DNA of 14,997 bases from Nocardioides sp. (GCA_021166815.1 JAJPEO010000314.1:1-14997); one strand, 5' to 3'. Shown: positions 1-9,473, counted from the stretch's first letter. The notes: generated by a model from the sequence alone, not told the origin. Program-made: numbers and translations.

Positions 1-214
1 CCTGGCACTGGGCGCGGGTGCTCCGTCCGGGCCGGTCGTCGAGGCAGTCCTCGCGGCCCTCGCCGCAGACCTGGACGCCCCGACCGCACTGGCCGCGGTG
101 CAGGACTGGGTCGACGCGACGCTCGGCACGACCGGCCTGGCCGACACCAGTGACCCGGGCGCCGCGCTCGCGGTGCACCGACTGCTCGACAGCGCCCTCG
201 GCCTCGGTCTCTGA
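1..214 (+). CDS. mshC: MshC, cysteine:GlcN-Ins ligase (3' end only)
   Basis: Only the last 70 codons are present, read in the frame starting at base 2 and ending at TGA 212-214. MshC joins cysteine to the amine of GlcN-Ins in an ATP-dependent step of mycothiol synthesis, and is a paralogue of cysteinyl-tRNA synthetase. The visible part is the alpha-helical C-terminus: an Ala/Leu-rich helix, then the segment [15 protein letters not shown], which matches the LDTPxALAAxxxW pattern I recall near the end of MshC and CysS proteins, then a final helix with [10 protein letters not shown] as the last residues. The catalytic core with the HIGH and KMSKS-type motifs lies outside the window. The gene converges on the PAC2 gene with a 21-base gap. 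A true cysteinyl-tRNA synthetase is the main alternative; the short ending without a basic tail and the neighbourhood of PAC2 and metH favour MshC. Confidence 0.72.
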   Translation, partial: LALGAGAPSGPVVEAVLAALAADLDAPTALAAVQDWVDATLGTTGLADTSDPGAALAVHRLLDSALGLGL

Positions 215-238
215 CCGGGCCGGTGCCGGGTGCGGTCA
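212..238. terminator. Possible bidirectional hairpin between mshC and the PAC2 gene
   Basis: TGACCG (212-217) and CGGTCA (233-238) form a 6-bp inverted repeat around a GC-rich 15-base interior. The stop codons of both convergent genes lie in the arms, so three of the six pairs are expected by chance. There is no U-tract, which is usual for actinobacterial terminators. Termination activity is inferred. Confidence 0.3.
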
Positions 239-1081
239 GTCCTCGTGGCGCCGCTTGAGGTAGCGCTCGAACTCGCGGGCGATCGCCTCTCCGCTGGCCT
301 CCGGGAGGTCTGCGGTGTCGCGCGTCTCCTCGAGGGCGCGGACGTAGTCGGCGATGTCCTCGTCCTCGCCGGCCAGCTCGTCGACGCCCCGCTCCCAGGC
401 CCGGGCGTCGTCAGGGAGGTCGCCGAGAGGCATGGGCGCCTCGAGCAGCTCCTCGAGCTGGCCCAGCAGGGCCAGGGTCGCCTTCGGGCAGGGGGGTTGC
501 GCTACGTAGTGGGGGACCGCCGCCCAGTACGAGACGGCGGGGATGTCGAGCTGGACGCACGCGTCGTTGAACACGCCGACGATGCCGGTGGGGCCCTCGT
601 AGCTCGACTGCTCGATGCGCAGGCGGTCGAGGAGGTCGGGTTCGGAGGCCGTGCCCGTGACGGGGATCGGGCGGGTGTGCGGGGTGTCGGCCAGGAGCGC
701 ACCGAGGGTGACCACCAGCTCGGCGCCCAGGTCGTCGCACGCGGCCAGGAGCTCGGCACAGAACTGGCGCCAACGCATGCTCGGCTCGATGCCCCGCACC
801 AGGATGACGTCTCGACCGAGTGACTCCGGGCGCGCGACGGCGATGCGCGTAGTGGGCCAGGTGAGGCGGCGGTGGCCGTTGAGGTCGGTGCCGATCACGG
901 GCCGGTTGACCTGGAAGTCGTAGAACTCCTCGGGGTCGATCGCACCGATGACCTGAGCCTCCCACTGCTCCATCAGGTGGTCGACCAATCCGGAGGCCGC
1001 ATCGGCAGCGTCGTTCCATCCCTCGAAGGCCGCGATGACGACCGGCGCCTCGAGGTCCTGGACGTCGTCGAACTCGATCAC
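236..1081 (-). CDS. PAC2 family protein (proteasome assembly chaperone-like)
   Basis: A 281-residue soluble protein of the PAC2 family, named for the eukaryotic proteasome assembly chaperone 2; archaeal and actinobacterial members form a nucleoside-phosphorylase-like alpha/beta fold. Visible marks are the N-terminal strand with [13 protein letters not shown], the segment [12 protein letters not shown] in the middle, [17 protein letters not shown] (a family signature), and [11 protein letters not shown] near residue 190. The last 60 residues are strongly acidic and probably helical. No signal peptide or membrane segment is seen. Two GTG codons are adjacent (1084 and 1081); I chose 1081 because TAGGCT lies exactly six bases before it, the leaderless spacing; 1084 would add one residue. 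The gene is divergent from metH. From memory a close homologue sits beside metH and not far from the proteasome genes in Mycobacterium. Its molecular function in bacteria is not established, so a proteasome role is inference. Confidence 0.85.
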   Translation of the reverse strand: MIEFDDVQDLEAPVVIAAFEGWNDAADAASGLVDHLMEQWEAQVIGAIDPEEFYDFQVNRPVIGTDLNGHRRLTWPTTRIAVARPESLGRDVILVRGIEPSMRWRQFCAELLAACDDLGAELVVTLGALLADTPHTRPIPVTGTASEPDLLDRLRIEQSSYEGPTGIVGVFNDACVQLDIPAVSYWAAVPHYVAQPPCPKATLALLGQLEELLEAPMPLGDLPDDARAWERGVDELAGEDEDIADYVRALEETRDTADLPEASGEAIAREFERYLKRRHED

Positions 1082-1087
1082 CACCTC

Positions 1088-1093
1088 AGCCTA
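1088..1093 (-). promoter_or_regulatory. -10 hexamer TAGGCT for a leaderless PAC2 mRNA
   Basis: On the minus strand TAGGCT is followed by six bases (GAGGTG) and then GTG at 1081. This matches the TANNNT-N6-7-start layout of actinobacterial leaderless transcripts. No convincing -35 element is seen. Confidence 0.55.
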
Positions 1094-1148
1094 GCCATGG
1101 CCCGGGATTTCGCGGGGCGTCCGAGCCGGTGTCACGATGTGAAACCCC

Positions 1149-1165
1149 TGTCCACACCATGGACA
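1149..1165. promoter_or_regulatory. Inverted repeat upstream of metH (candidate operator)
   Basis: TGTCCA-CACCA-TGGACA is a perfect 6-bp inverted repeat with a 5-base spacer. It lies just upstream of a possible metH -10 (TACATT, 1173-1178) and so covers the -35 region. A second pairing, CGGTGTC (1127-1133) with GACACCG (1162-1168), shares the right arm. It does not match the McbR operator that I know of for methionine genes, so the cognate regulator is unknown. Confidence 0.4.
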
Positions 1166-1172
1166 CCGTTCC

Positions 1173-1178
1173 TACATT
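1173..1178 (+). promoter_or_regulatory. Possible metH -10 hexamer (TACATT)
   Basis: TACATT fits the TANNNT consensus and would start transcription near 1185, giving a leader of about 25 bases with the Shine-Dalgarno sequence. It is the best -10 in this gap. The -35 region is occupied by the inverted repeat and does not resemble TTGACA. Confidence 0.35.
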
Positions 1179-1192
1179 GGTGGAGGACCACC

Positions 1193-1200
1193 GAGAGGAG
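1193..1200 (+). promoter_or_regulatory. Shine-Dalgarno sequence deciding the metH start
   Basis: GAGAGGAG ends nine bases before GTG 1210. Earlier in-frame starts exist (GTG 1129, ATG 1159), but they lack a ribosome site and would add a tail unlike MetH N-termini. Confidence 0.65.
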
Positions 1201-1209
1201 CCCAGCATC

Positions 1210-4930
<3,721 letters not shown>

Positions 4931-4935
<5 letters not shown>

Positions 4936-4952
4936 GCCGCAGGCTCGTCAGT
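4931..4952. terminator. Hairpin between metH and the hemerythrin-like gene
   Basis: ACTGAGCC (4931-4938) and GGC-TCG-TCAGT (4942-4952) can form an 8-bp stem with a 3-base bulge; alternatively GAGCC/GGCTC gives a perfect 5-bp stem with loop GCA. Both convergent stop codons (TGA 4933-4935, TCA 4948-4950) are in the stem. There is no U-tract. Use as a shared terminator is inferred. Confidence 0.4.
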
Positions 4953-5406
4953 CCCCGTCGCCCACGTCGAACTCGTAGGCCTCGAAGACGAGGTCGGAGC
5001 CGCGCTGGCGGTGCCGGACGAGGTGGCCAAGCAGGTCGGTGCCCCGCGCCCGGACGCCCTCCAGGTCCCCCTCGGGCGCCTGCGCCCTGGCGAGCAGGTC
5101 GTCGAGGCGGCCGCGGATCATGGCGTGGTCCTCGACCAGGGACCGGATGGAACCGGCCAGTCGCGGGGCGGTCTGGCTGACCTCGGCGTACAGACCACTG
5201 GGGCCCTCCGTGGCGGCAACGTGCTCGCGGAAGTCGCCACTGAGCTCGACCAGGGCGACGTGGACGCGTTGGGCCCATCGGGCCCCGTCGGCGGTGGTCG
5301 GAGCGGCCAGTGCGCTCTCCAGGGCGCTGATCGACTCGCGCAGCTGGGCACGCTGGCGCCGCAGCTCCACCAGGAAGGCCTGGTCCGACGAGGTGGGTGG
5401 TTCCAT
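4948..5406 (-). CDS. Small helical protein, hemerythrin-like
   Basis: A 152-residue protein that I do not recognise as a named family. It is almost all helical, with no signal peptide or membrane segment. Helix 1 (about residues 8-33) is charged and heptad-like. Histidines then fall at positions resembling a hemerythrin HHE four-helix bundle: His49 and His62 (FREHVAA), His94 (VEDHAMI), His128 and His132 (GHLVRHRQRG), ending in SDLVFEAYEFDVGDGD. The spacing is not the full canonical metal-ligand set, so metal binding is inference. ATG 5406 is chosen because GAGAGGAGG (5411-5419) precedes it by four bases; an in-frame start at 5448 would add 14 residues without a ribosome site. The gene converges on metH (12-base gap) and is divergent from the HAD gene. 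If iron is bound, oxygen or redox sensing or iron storage are possible roles. The gene is probably real, judging by its ribosome site and the coherent protein; its function is unknown. Confidence 0.7.
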   Translation of the reverse strand: MEPPTSSDQAFLVELRRQRAQLRESISALESALAAPTTADGARWAQRVHVALVELSGDFREHVAATEGPSGLYAEVSQTAPRLAGSIRSLVEDHAMIRGRLDDLLARAQAPEGDLEGVRARGTDLLGHLVRHRQRGSDLVFEAYEFDVGDGD

Positions 5407-5410
5407 GGAG

Positions 5411-5419
5411 CCTCCTCTC
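5411..5419 (-). promoter_or_regulatory. Shine-Dalgarno sequence of the hemerythrin-like gene
   Basis: On the minus strand GAGAGGAGG stands four bases before ATG 5406. It is one of the strongest ribosome sites in the window and decides the start. It overlaps a 10-bp palindrome, CTCTCGAGAG (5415-5424). Confidence 0.65.
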
Positions 5420-5516
5420 GAGAGTCCCGCTCGACCAGTGTGGCGCATCCCTCACCCGCGTGGTCAGCCCCTATTCGAGGATCCTGCGCCGAATGCCCTG
5501 GGGGAGCGCGGGGACC

Positions 5517-5522
5517 TAGGGT
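5517..5522 (+). promoter_or_regulatory. Possible -10 (TAGGGT) of the HAD gene
   Basis: TAGGGT matches the hexamer seen before pup and would give a leader of roughly 50 bases carrying GGAGGAG (5557-5563). No -35 is obvious. The rest of the divergent gap 5407-5581 shows nothing else I can name. Confidence 0.35.
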
Positions 5523-5581
5523 TGTCGTTGTCACGGTTCGTCGTGCCGACTTCTTCGGAGGAGATTCTGAGTACCGAGATC

Positions 5582-6274
5582 ATGGGTGTGCCTGGGGGCC
5601 ACCCGAACCGCCACCCGAACGGCCGGCCGGAGGCCGTCCTGTGGGACATGGACGGCACCCTGGTCGACACCGAGCCGTACTGGATCGCCACGGAGTACGC
5701 CCTCGCGCACAGGTACGGCGGGCGTTGGAGCGACGCCGACGCGCTGGCGCTGGTCGGCAACGACCTGCTCGAGAGCGGTCGCTACATCCGCGAGCACATG
5801 GGCATCGACCTGACGCCGGAGCAGATCGTGGAGGAGCTGCTCGACGGTGTGGTGGAGCGCGTGCGCGAGGAGGTGCCGTGGCGTCCGGGGGCCAGGGAGC
5901 TGCTGGCCGACCTGGCTGCGCAGGGTGTGCCGTGCGCGCTCGTGACCATGTCGTGGACGCGGTTCGTGGAGCCGATCCTCGAGCACCTGCCGGACGGGAC
6001 GTTCTCCTGCATCGTCACCGGCGACCAGGTGACCCGGGGCAAGCCCCATCCCGAGCCCTACCTCACCGCCGCCGAGCGGCTCGGGGTCGACGCCCGTGAC
6101 TGCGTGGCGATCGAGGACTCCGACACCGGCGCTTCCTCGGCGGCCGCCGCCGGGTGCCTGGTGCTGTGCGTGCCCAACCACGTCGAGATCCAGTCCGGGC
6201 CCCGCCGGGTGTTCGTCGAGTCGCTCGAGGGGATGACCCTCGAGACCCTGCCGTCCCTCGTGACGGCGCGCTGA
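5582..6274 (+). CDS. HAD superfamily phosphatase/phosphomutase-like hydrolase
   Basis: A 230-residue soluble HAD hydrolase with a helical cap after motif I (about residues 33-98), like beta-phosphoglucomutase and small sugar- or polyol-phosphate phosphatases. Motif I is WDMDGTLVD with nucleophile Asp22 and general acid Asp24; motif II is LVTMS (Thr122); motif III is GKPHPEPY (Lys154); motif IV is AIEDSDTG (Asp179, Asp181). All catalytic residues are present. The substrate cannot be read from sequence. The start is uncertain: GGAGGAG (5557-5563) is 18 bases before ATG 5582, too far for normal use, but three bases before an in-frame CTG (5567) and adjacent to ATT (5564). The N-terminal 15 residues are a Gly/His/Pro/Asn-rich lead encoded in part by a 12-base tandem repeat (near 5598-5620) and are probably disordered. 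The gene is convergent with the RecB-like gene, with a 5-base gap. Confidence 0.88.
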   Translation: MGVPGGHPNRHPNGRPEAVLWDMDGTLVDTEPYWIATEYALAHRYGGRWSDADALALVGNDLLESGRYIREHMGIDLTPEQIVEELLDGVVERVREEVPWRPGARELLADLAAQGVPCALVTMSWTRFVEPILEHLPDGTFSCIVTGDQVTRGKPHPEPYLTAAERLGVDARDCVAIEDSDTGASSAAAAGCLVLCVPNHVEIQSGPRRVFVESLEGMTLETLPSLVTAR

Positions 6275-6285
6275 CCTGCTCAGGT
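6274..6285. terminator. Short inverted repeat between the HAD and RecB-like genes
   Basis: ACCTG-CT-CAGGT lies between and across the two convergent stops (TGA 6272-6274, TCA 6280-6282). A two-base loop is too tight for a stable RNA hairpin, so this is at most a weak signal. Confidence 0.15.
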
Positions 6286-7209
6286 GGCCGTAGGGCCCTC
6301 GTCGGTGTCCAGGTCACCGGCTGCGCCGCTGGCGGAGTCGGCCCCGGCGCCGGGCAGCGGCGGGGGAGTGCCGCCGAACTCGGGGCACAGGGACCGGAAC
6401 GAGCACCAGTCACACAGCCGAGAGGGGCTGGGCAGCCACTCACCTGCCGCCTCGGCGCGCCGGATGGCCGCCCACACCGCCTCCACCTTGCGCTGGGTGG
6501 CCTCGAGGTCGGCCTCGTCCGGCTCGTAGCGCAGGATCTCCCCGTTGCCGAGGTAGACCAGCTGGAGCACCGTCGGCACCACGCCCCGGAGCCGCCAGAC
6601 GACCAGGGCGTAGAACTTCATCTGGAACAGAGCCCGCGCCTCGAAGCCCGGCTTGGGGCTGCGCCCGGTCTTGTAGTCGACCACCCGGACCCTGCCGTCC
6701 GGGGCGACGTCCACCCGGTCGATGAACCCGCGCAGCAGCAGGCGGGAGTCGAGCAGGGCCTCGACGTAGAGCTCGCGCTCGGCCGGCTCCAGCCGGCGAG
6801 GGTCCTCCAGGGTGAAGTAGCGCGCCAGCACGTCGCGGCACGACGCCAACCACTCGGTCACCGAGGCACCGTCGTCGCCGAACAGGCCCTCGAGCTCGGG
6901 CGCGGCCGCCAGGAGCGCCTCCCAGGCGGGCACGATCATGTCGGCCGCCCGGTCGGGGGTGCGCTGCTCGGCCGGGAGGTCGAAGAGGTCCTCGAGCACC
7001 TTGTGGACCACCGTGCCGCGGGTCGCGTCGGCCGACGGCTCCTCGGGGATCCGGTCGATCGTGCGGAAGCGGTACATCAGCGGGCAGGTGAGGAAGTCCC
7101 CGGCCCTGCTGGGGGAGAGCGCGCCGAGGACCTCCACCCCGTCCACGGGGGTGGACACCCGGTCTGCTGGAGAGCCGGGCGTGGCACTGCGGTGCGGTGA
7201 GGTCGTCAT
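6280..7209 (-). CDS. Stand-alone RecB-like PD-(D/E)XK nuclease with Fe-S cysteines
   Basis: A 309-residue single-domain nuclease, similar to the C-terminal nuclease part of RecB/AddB and to Cas4. Motifs in order: LSPSRAGDFLTCPLMYRFR with Cys42; RGTVVHKVLE with His69; RGFIDRVD with Asp164; VVDYKTG with Asp178 and Lys180; FQMKFYA with Gln196; and CDWCSFRSLC with Cys266, Cys269 and Cys275. The one-plus-three cysteine pattern is that of the 4Fe-4S staple of AddB and Cas4. There is no helicase domain. The last 30 residues are Pro/Gly/Ala-rich and acidic, probably disordered. ATG 7209 was chosen because upstream sequence in frame (to 7299) overlaps the divergent M50 gene; TACGAT (7219-7224) could serve as its -10. 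From memory, a homologue stands near trmI in Mycobacterium. A role in DNA repair is likely by family; the partner helicase is not in the window. Confidence 0.9.
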   Translation of the reverse strand: MTTSPHRSATPGSPADRVSTPVDGVEVLGALSPSRAGDFLTCPLMYRFRTIDRIPEEPSADATRGTVVHKVLEDLFDLPAEQRTPDRAADMIVPAWEALLAAAPELEGLFGDDGASVTEWLASCRDVLARYFTLEDPRRLEPAERELYVEALLDSRLLLRGFIDRVDVAPDGRVRVVDYKTGRSPKPGFEARALFQMKFYALVVWRLRGVVPTVLQLVYLGNGEILRYEPDEADLEATQRKVEAVWAAIRRAEAAGEWLPSPSRLCDWCSFRSLCPEFGGTPPPLPGAGADSASGAAGDLDTDEGPTAT

Positions 7210-7218
7210 GGCAGCGCC

Positions 7219-7224
7219 ATCGTA
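7219..7224 (-). promoter_or_regulatory. Possible -10 (TACGAT) of the RecB-like gene
   Basis: On the minus strand TACGAT is followed by nine bases and ATG 7209. This suggests a leaderless or near-leaderless mRNA, since there is no Shine-Dalgarno sequence. Nine bases is longer than the six to seven seen elsewhere here. Confidence 0.35.
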
Positions 7225-7253
7225 GGTGCGGGCTCCGACAGTGACGGGTTGGC

Positions 7254-7259
7254 TAGGCT
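7254..7259 (+). promoter_or_regulatory. -10 hexamer TAGGCT for a leaderless M50 protease mRNA
   Basis: TAGGCT is followed by six bases (TCCGGA) and GTG 7266, the same hexamer and spacing as at the PAC2 gene. A -35 is not clear. Confidence 0.55.
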
Positions 7260-7265
7260 TCCGGA

Positions 7266-8426
7266 GTGAGCCCATCAGGACCGACCGACGAGGAACCACC
7301 CCGCCGAGCGCCGCGCCCTCCGGGCACCTTCCGCATCGGCTCGATCGCCGGCATCGACGTCCTCGTCACCAGCTCCTGGTTCATCATCGCGGCGATGATC
7401 TCGTTCGCGATCGCCCCGCGCATCGACCAGGTCGAGCCGGGACTGGGCGTCTGGAAGTACGTCGCCGGGCTGGTCTTCGCCGTCGTCCTCTACCTCTCGG
7501 TGCTGCTGCACGAGGCGTCCCACGCGGTGACCGCGCAACGCCTCGGCTACGGCGTCACGTCCATCACGCTGCACTTCCTCGGCGGCATGACCGAGATCGA
7601 CGGCAGCGCGCGCAAGGCGCGGCACGAGTTCTGGATCGCGGTCGTCGGCCCGCTGACCTCGATCGGCGTCGGCGCGGCGGCCCTGGCGTCGTGGTTCGTG
7701 ATCCCCGACGGGCTGCTGCGGGTCGCCGTGGAGGGGCTGGCCGGGGCCAACCTGATCATCGGTGTCCTCAACCTGGTCCCGGGCCTGCCGCTCGACGGTG
7801 GTCGTGTCCTGAAGGCCGCGGTCTGGGCTGCCTCCGGCAACCAGCACCGGGCGACCATCGTCGCCGGCTGGGGTGGGCGGATCACCGCGGTGGCGCTGCT
7901 GGCCTGGCCGATCTTCCAGGAGCGGCTGACCGGCAGCGCGCCCACGCTCTTCGACATGGTGCTGGTGTTCATCCTCGGCCTCTTCCTGTGGACGGGCGCC
8001 ACGGCAGCGATGGCACACGCGCGGCTGCGCCAGCGTCTCCCTGCCCTGCGAGCACGGCCGCTGGCGCGGCGTACTCTCACCGTCCCCGCCGACCTGCCGC
8101 TGGCCGAGGCCGTACGCCGAGCCCGGGACGCCCAGGCCGGCAGCATCGTCACCGTCTCGCCCACGGGCAGTCCGGTCGGGATCGTCAACGAGGCGGCGGT
8201 GCTCGCCACGCCGGAGGAGCGCCGTCCGTGGGTGCCGGTGTCCTCGGTGGCCCGCACGCTCGAGGAGGGCCTCAGCCTGCCGGCCGACACGGACGGCGAG
8301 GCCCTGATCCTCGCGATCACCCGCAACCCCGCCGAGGAGTACCTCCTGGTCGAGGACGACGGCAGCATCTACGGCGTGCTGGCCACCGCCGACGTCGACC
8401 GGGCGTTCCGGGAGTCGTCGCACTAG
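7266..8426 (+). CDS. Site-2 protease (M50) with C-terminal CBS domains
   Basis: A 386-residue integral membrane zinc metalloprotease of the M50/S2P family, Rip3-like in domain order. After a Pro-rich cytosolic lead (1-22) come membrane segments at about 31-50 and 66-86. The second carries HEASH (His82, Glu83, His86), the zinc-binding and catalytic motif. Further membrane stretches are near 122-147 and 156-172, the latter followed by NLVPGLPLDGGR with the third zinc ligand Asp177, then about 203-218 and 229-249. Residues ~263-386 form a soluble CBS-domain pair, which in other proteins binds adenosyl nucleotides. The family cleaves membrane-embedded substrates such as anti-sigma factors; the substrate here is unknown and no anti-sigma gene is nearby. 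The GTG start is supported by the leaderless -10 at 7254-7259. The gene is divergent from the RecB-like gene and followed after nine bases by trmI. Confidence 0.92.
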   Translation: MSPSGPTDEEPPRRAPRPPGTFRIGSIAGIDVLVTSSWFIIAAMISFAIAPRIDQVEPGLGVWKYVAGLVFAVVLYLSVLLHEASHAVTAQRLGYGVTSITLHFLGGMTEIDGSARKARHEFWIAVVGPLTSIGVGAAALASWFVIPDGLLRVAVEGLAGANLIIGVLNLVPGLPLDGGRVLKAAVWAASGNQHRATIVAGWGGRITAVALLAWPIFQERLTGSAPTLFDMVLVFILGLFLWTGATAAMAHARLRQRLPALRARPLARRTLTVPADLPLAEAVRRARDAQAGSIVTVSPTGSPVGIVNEAAVLATPEERRPWVPVSSVARTLEEGLSLPADTDGEALILAITRNPAEEYLLVEDDGSIYGVLATADVDRAFRESSH

Positions 8427-8429
8427 TCT
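8424..8429 (+). promoter_or_regulatory. -10 hexamer TAGTCT of trmI, overlapping the upstream stop
   Basis: TAGTCT is followed by six bases (GCGCGC) and ATG 8436. Its first three bases are the TAG stop codon of the M50 protease gene. There is no Shine-Dalgarno sequence, so a leaderless trmI transcript is likely. Confidence 0.5.
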
Positions 8430-8435
8430 GCGCGC

Positions 8436-9398
8436 ATGCCTGAGACCTCTCCCGACGTCCCCCACGAGGCCTGGTCCGGTGTCCACCGCGGCCCCCTGCG
8501 CGCGGGGGAGTGGGTGCGCCTGACCGACCAGAAGGGACGGCGCCACAACTTCGAGCTCGTGCCGGGCAAGCGGTTCTTCTCCAACAAGGGGCACTTCGAC
8601 CACGACGAGCTGATCGGTCGCGACGAGGGGTTCACCGTCACCTCCTCGGCGGGCGGCCAGTACCTCGTCTTCCGCCCCCTGCTCTCGGAGTTCGTCGTGT
8701 CCATGCCCCGCGGCGCCGCGGTGGTCTACCCGAAGGACGCCGCCCAGATCGTCTCCCTGGCCGACATCTACCCCGGCGCCCGCGTCGTGGAGGCCGGAGC
8801 CGGGTCCGGCGCCCTCACTTGCTCGCTGCTGCGGGCGGTGGGGCCGTGGGGCCGGGTCACCTCGTTCGAGGTGCGCGAGGAGTTCGCGGAGGTGGCGCGG
8901 CGCAACGTCGACCAGTTCTTCGACGCACCGGAGGGGCAGACCCACCCCGCGTGGGACCTGCGCCTGGGAGACCTCAAGGAGGGCCTGCCCGAGGTGGAGG
9001 GGCAGGTCGACAGGGTGGTGCTGGACATGCTGGCGCCGTGGGAGTGCGTCGACGTGGTCGCGGACAAGCTGGTGCCGGGAGGCATCGTGTGCGCGTACGT
9101 CGCCACCACCACCCAGCTCTCGCGCATCGTCGAGACGCTGCGCGCCCACGGCGGCTTCACCGAGCCGCAGCCGTGGGAGTCGCTGGTGCGCGACTGGCAC
9201 GTCGAGGGGCTCGCGGTCCGGCCGGGCCACAAGATGATCGGCCACACCGCCTTCCTCGTCACCGCACGCCGGATGGCGCCGGGGGAGCGGCCCCCGCGCA
9301 AGACCCGACGCCCCGCTCCGGGTGCGTACGGACCCGACTACACCGGTCCGCGACCGGCGGACATCCCTCCGGTCGCCGTCACGGAGGGTGACGACTGA
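8436..9398 (+). CDS. trmI: tRNA (adenine-58-N1)-methyltransferase TrmI
   Basis: A 320-residue cytosolic class I SAM methyltransferase that makes m1A58 in the tRNA T-loop, as a homotetramer in bacteria. An N-terminal beta domain (about 1-80) includes GPLRAGEWVRLTDQKGRRH and a segment with NKGHFDHDELIG. The Rossmann part has motif I VVEAGAGSGALT (Glu119 onward), SFEVREEF for the SAM ribose, and DRVVLDMLAPWE, where Asp197 is the expected catalytic Asp. The domain order and motifs match the Mycobacterium enzyme, which is about 280 residues. Here the C-terminus has about 35 extra Pro/Arg-rich residues from 285 on, probably disordered. The start is fixed by the -10 six bases upstream. Placement directly before arc is, as I recall, conserved across actinobacteria, although the function is not related to proteolysis. 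Confidence 0.95.
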   Translation: MPETSPDVPHEAWSGVHRGPLRAGEWVRLTDQKGRRHNFELVPGKRFFSNKGHFDHDELIGRDEGFTVTSSAGGQYLVFRPLLSEFVVSMPRGAAVVYPKDAAQIVSLADIYPGARVVEAGAGSGALTCSLLRAVGPWGRVTSFEVREEFAEVARRNVDQFFDAPEGQTHPAWDLRLGDLKEGLPEVEGQVDRVVLDMLAPWECVDVVADKLVPGGIVCAYVATTTQLSRIVETLRAHGGFTEPQPWESLVRDWHVEGLAVRPGHKMIGHTAFLVTARRMAPGERPPRKTRRPAPGAYGPDYTGPRPADIPPVAVTEGDD

Positions 9399-9420
9399 CC
9401 CGCCAGTAGCGGCGAGTCCC

Positions 9421-9448
9421 TTGCCTCGGGGAGTTGGATGGGTAGTGT
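9421..9448 (+). promoter_or_regulatory. arc promoter: -35 TTGCCT, -10 TAGTGT
   Basis: TTGCCT (9421-9426) and TAGTGT (9443-9448) are 16 bases apart, the best paired -35/-10 in the window. Transcription would begin near 9455, leaving a leader of about 20 bases with a strong ribosome site. Confidence 0.5.
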
Positions 9449-9458
9449 CCGAGGACAC
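9445..9458. promoter_or_regulatory. Palindrome overlapping the arc -10 (candidate operator)
   Basis: GTGTCC-GA-GGACAC is a perfect 6-bp inverted repeat with a 2-base centre. It overlaps the last four bases of the -10 hexamer and the predicted transcription start, a position where a bound protein would block initiation. No known operator is recognised. Confidence 0.4.
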
Positions 9459-9460
9459 AC

Positions 9461-9467
9461 GAGGAGG
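9461..9467 (+). promoter_or_regulatory. Shine-Dalgarno sequence of arc
   Basis: GAGGAGG stands six bases before ATG 9474 and selects it over the in-frame ATG at 9438, which lies upstream of the predicted transcription start. Confidence 0.7.
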
Positions 9468-9473
9468 TGCTGC

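Noticed and set aside
1082..1209. Cobalamin riboswitch before metH
   Set aside because: The gap is too short for a complete B12 riboswitch of about 200 bases, part of it holds the PAC2 promoter, and I see no B12-box-like sequence.
1129..1209. Longer metH start at GTG 1129 or ATG 1159
   Set aside because: No Shine-Dalgarno sequence, overlaps the inverted repeats, and adds residues unlike MetH N-termini; GTG 1210 has GAGAGGAG.
5415..5424. CTCTCGAGAG palindrome over the hemerythrin-like gene ribosome site
   Set aside because: A 10-bp palindrome with no loop cannot form an RNA hairpin and is short enough to occur by chance.
5598..5620. Tandem 12-base repeat in the HAD gene N-terminus
   Set aside because: Only two copies, encoding a His-Pro-Asn motif in a probably disordered lead; no sign of a functional repeat.
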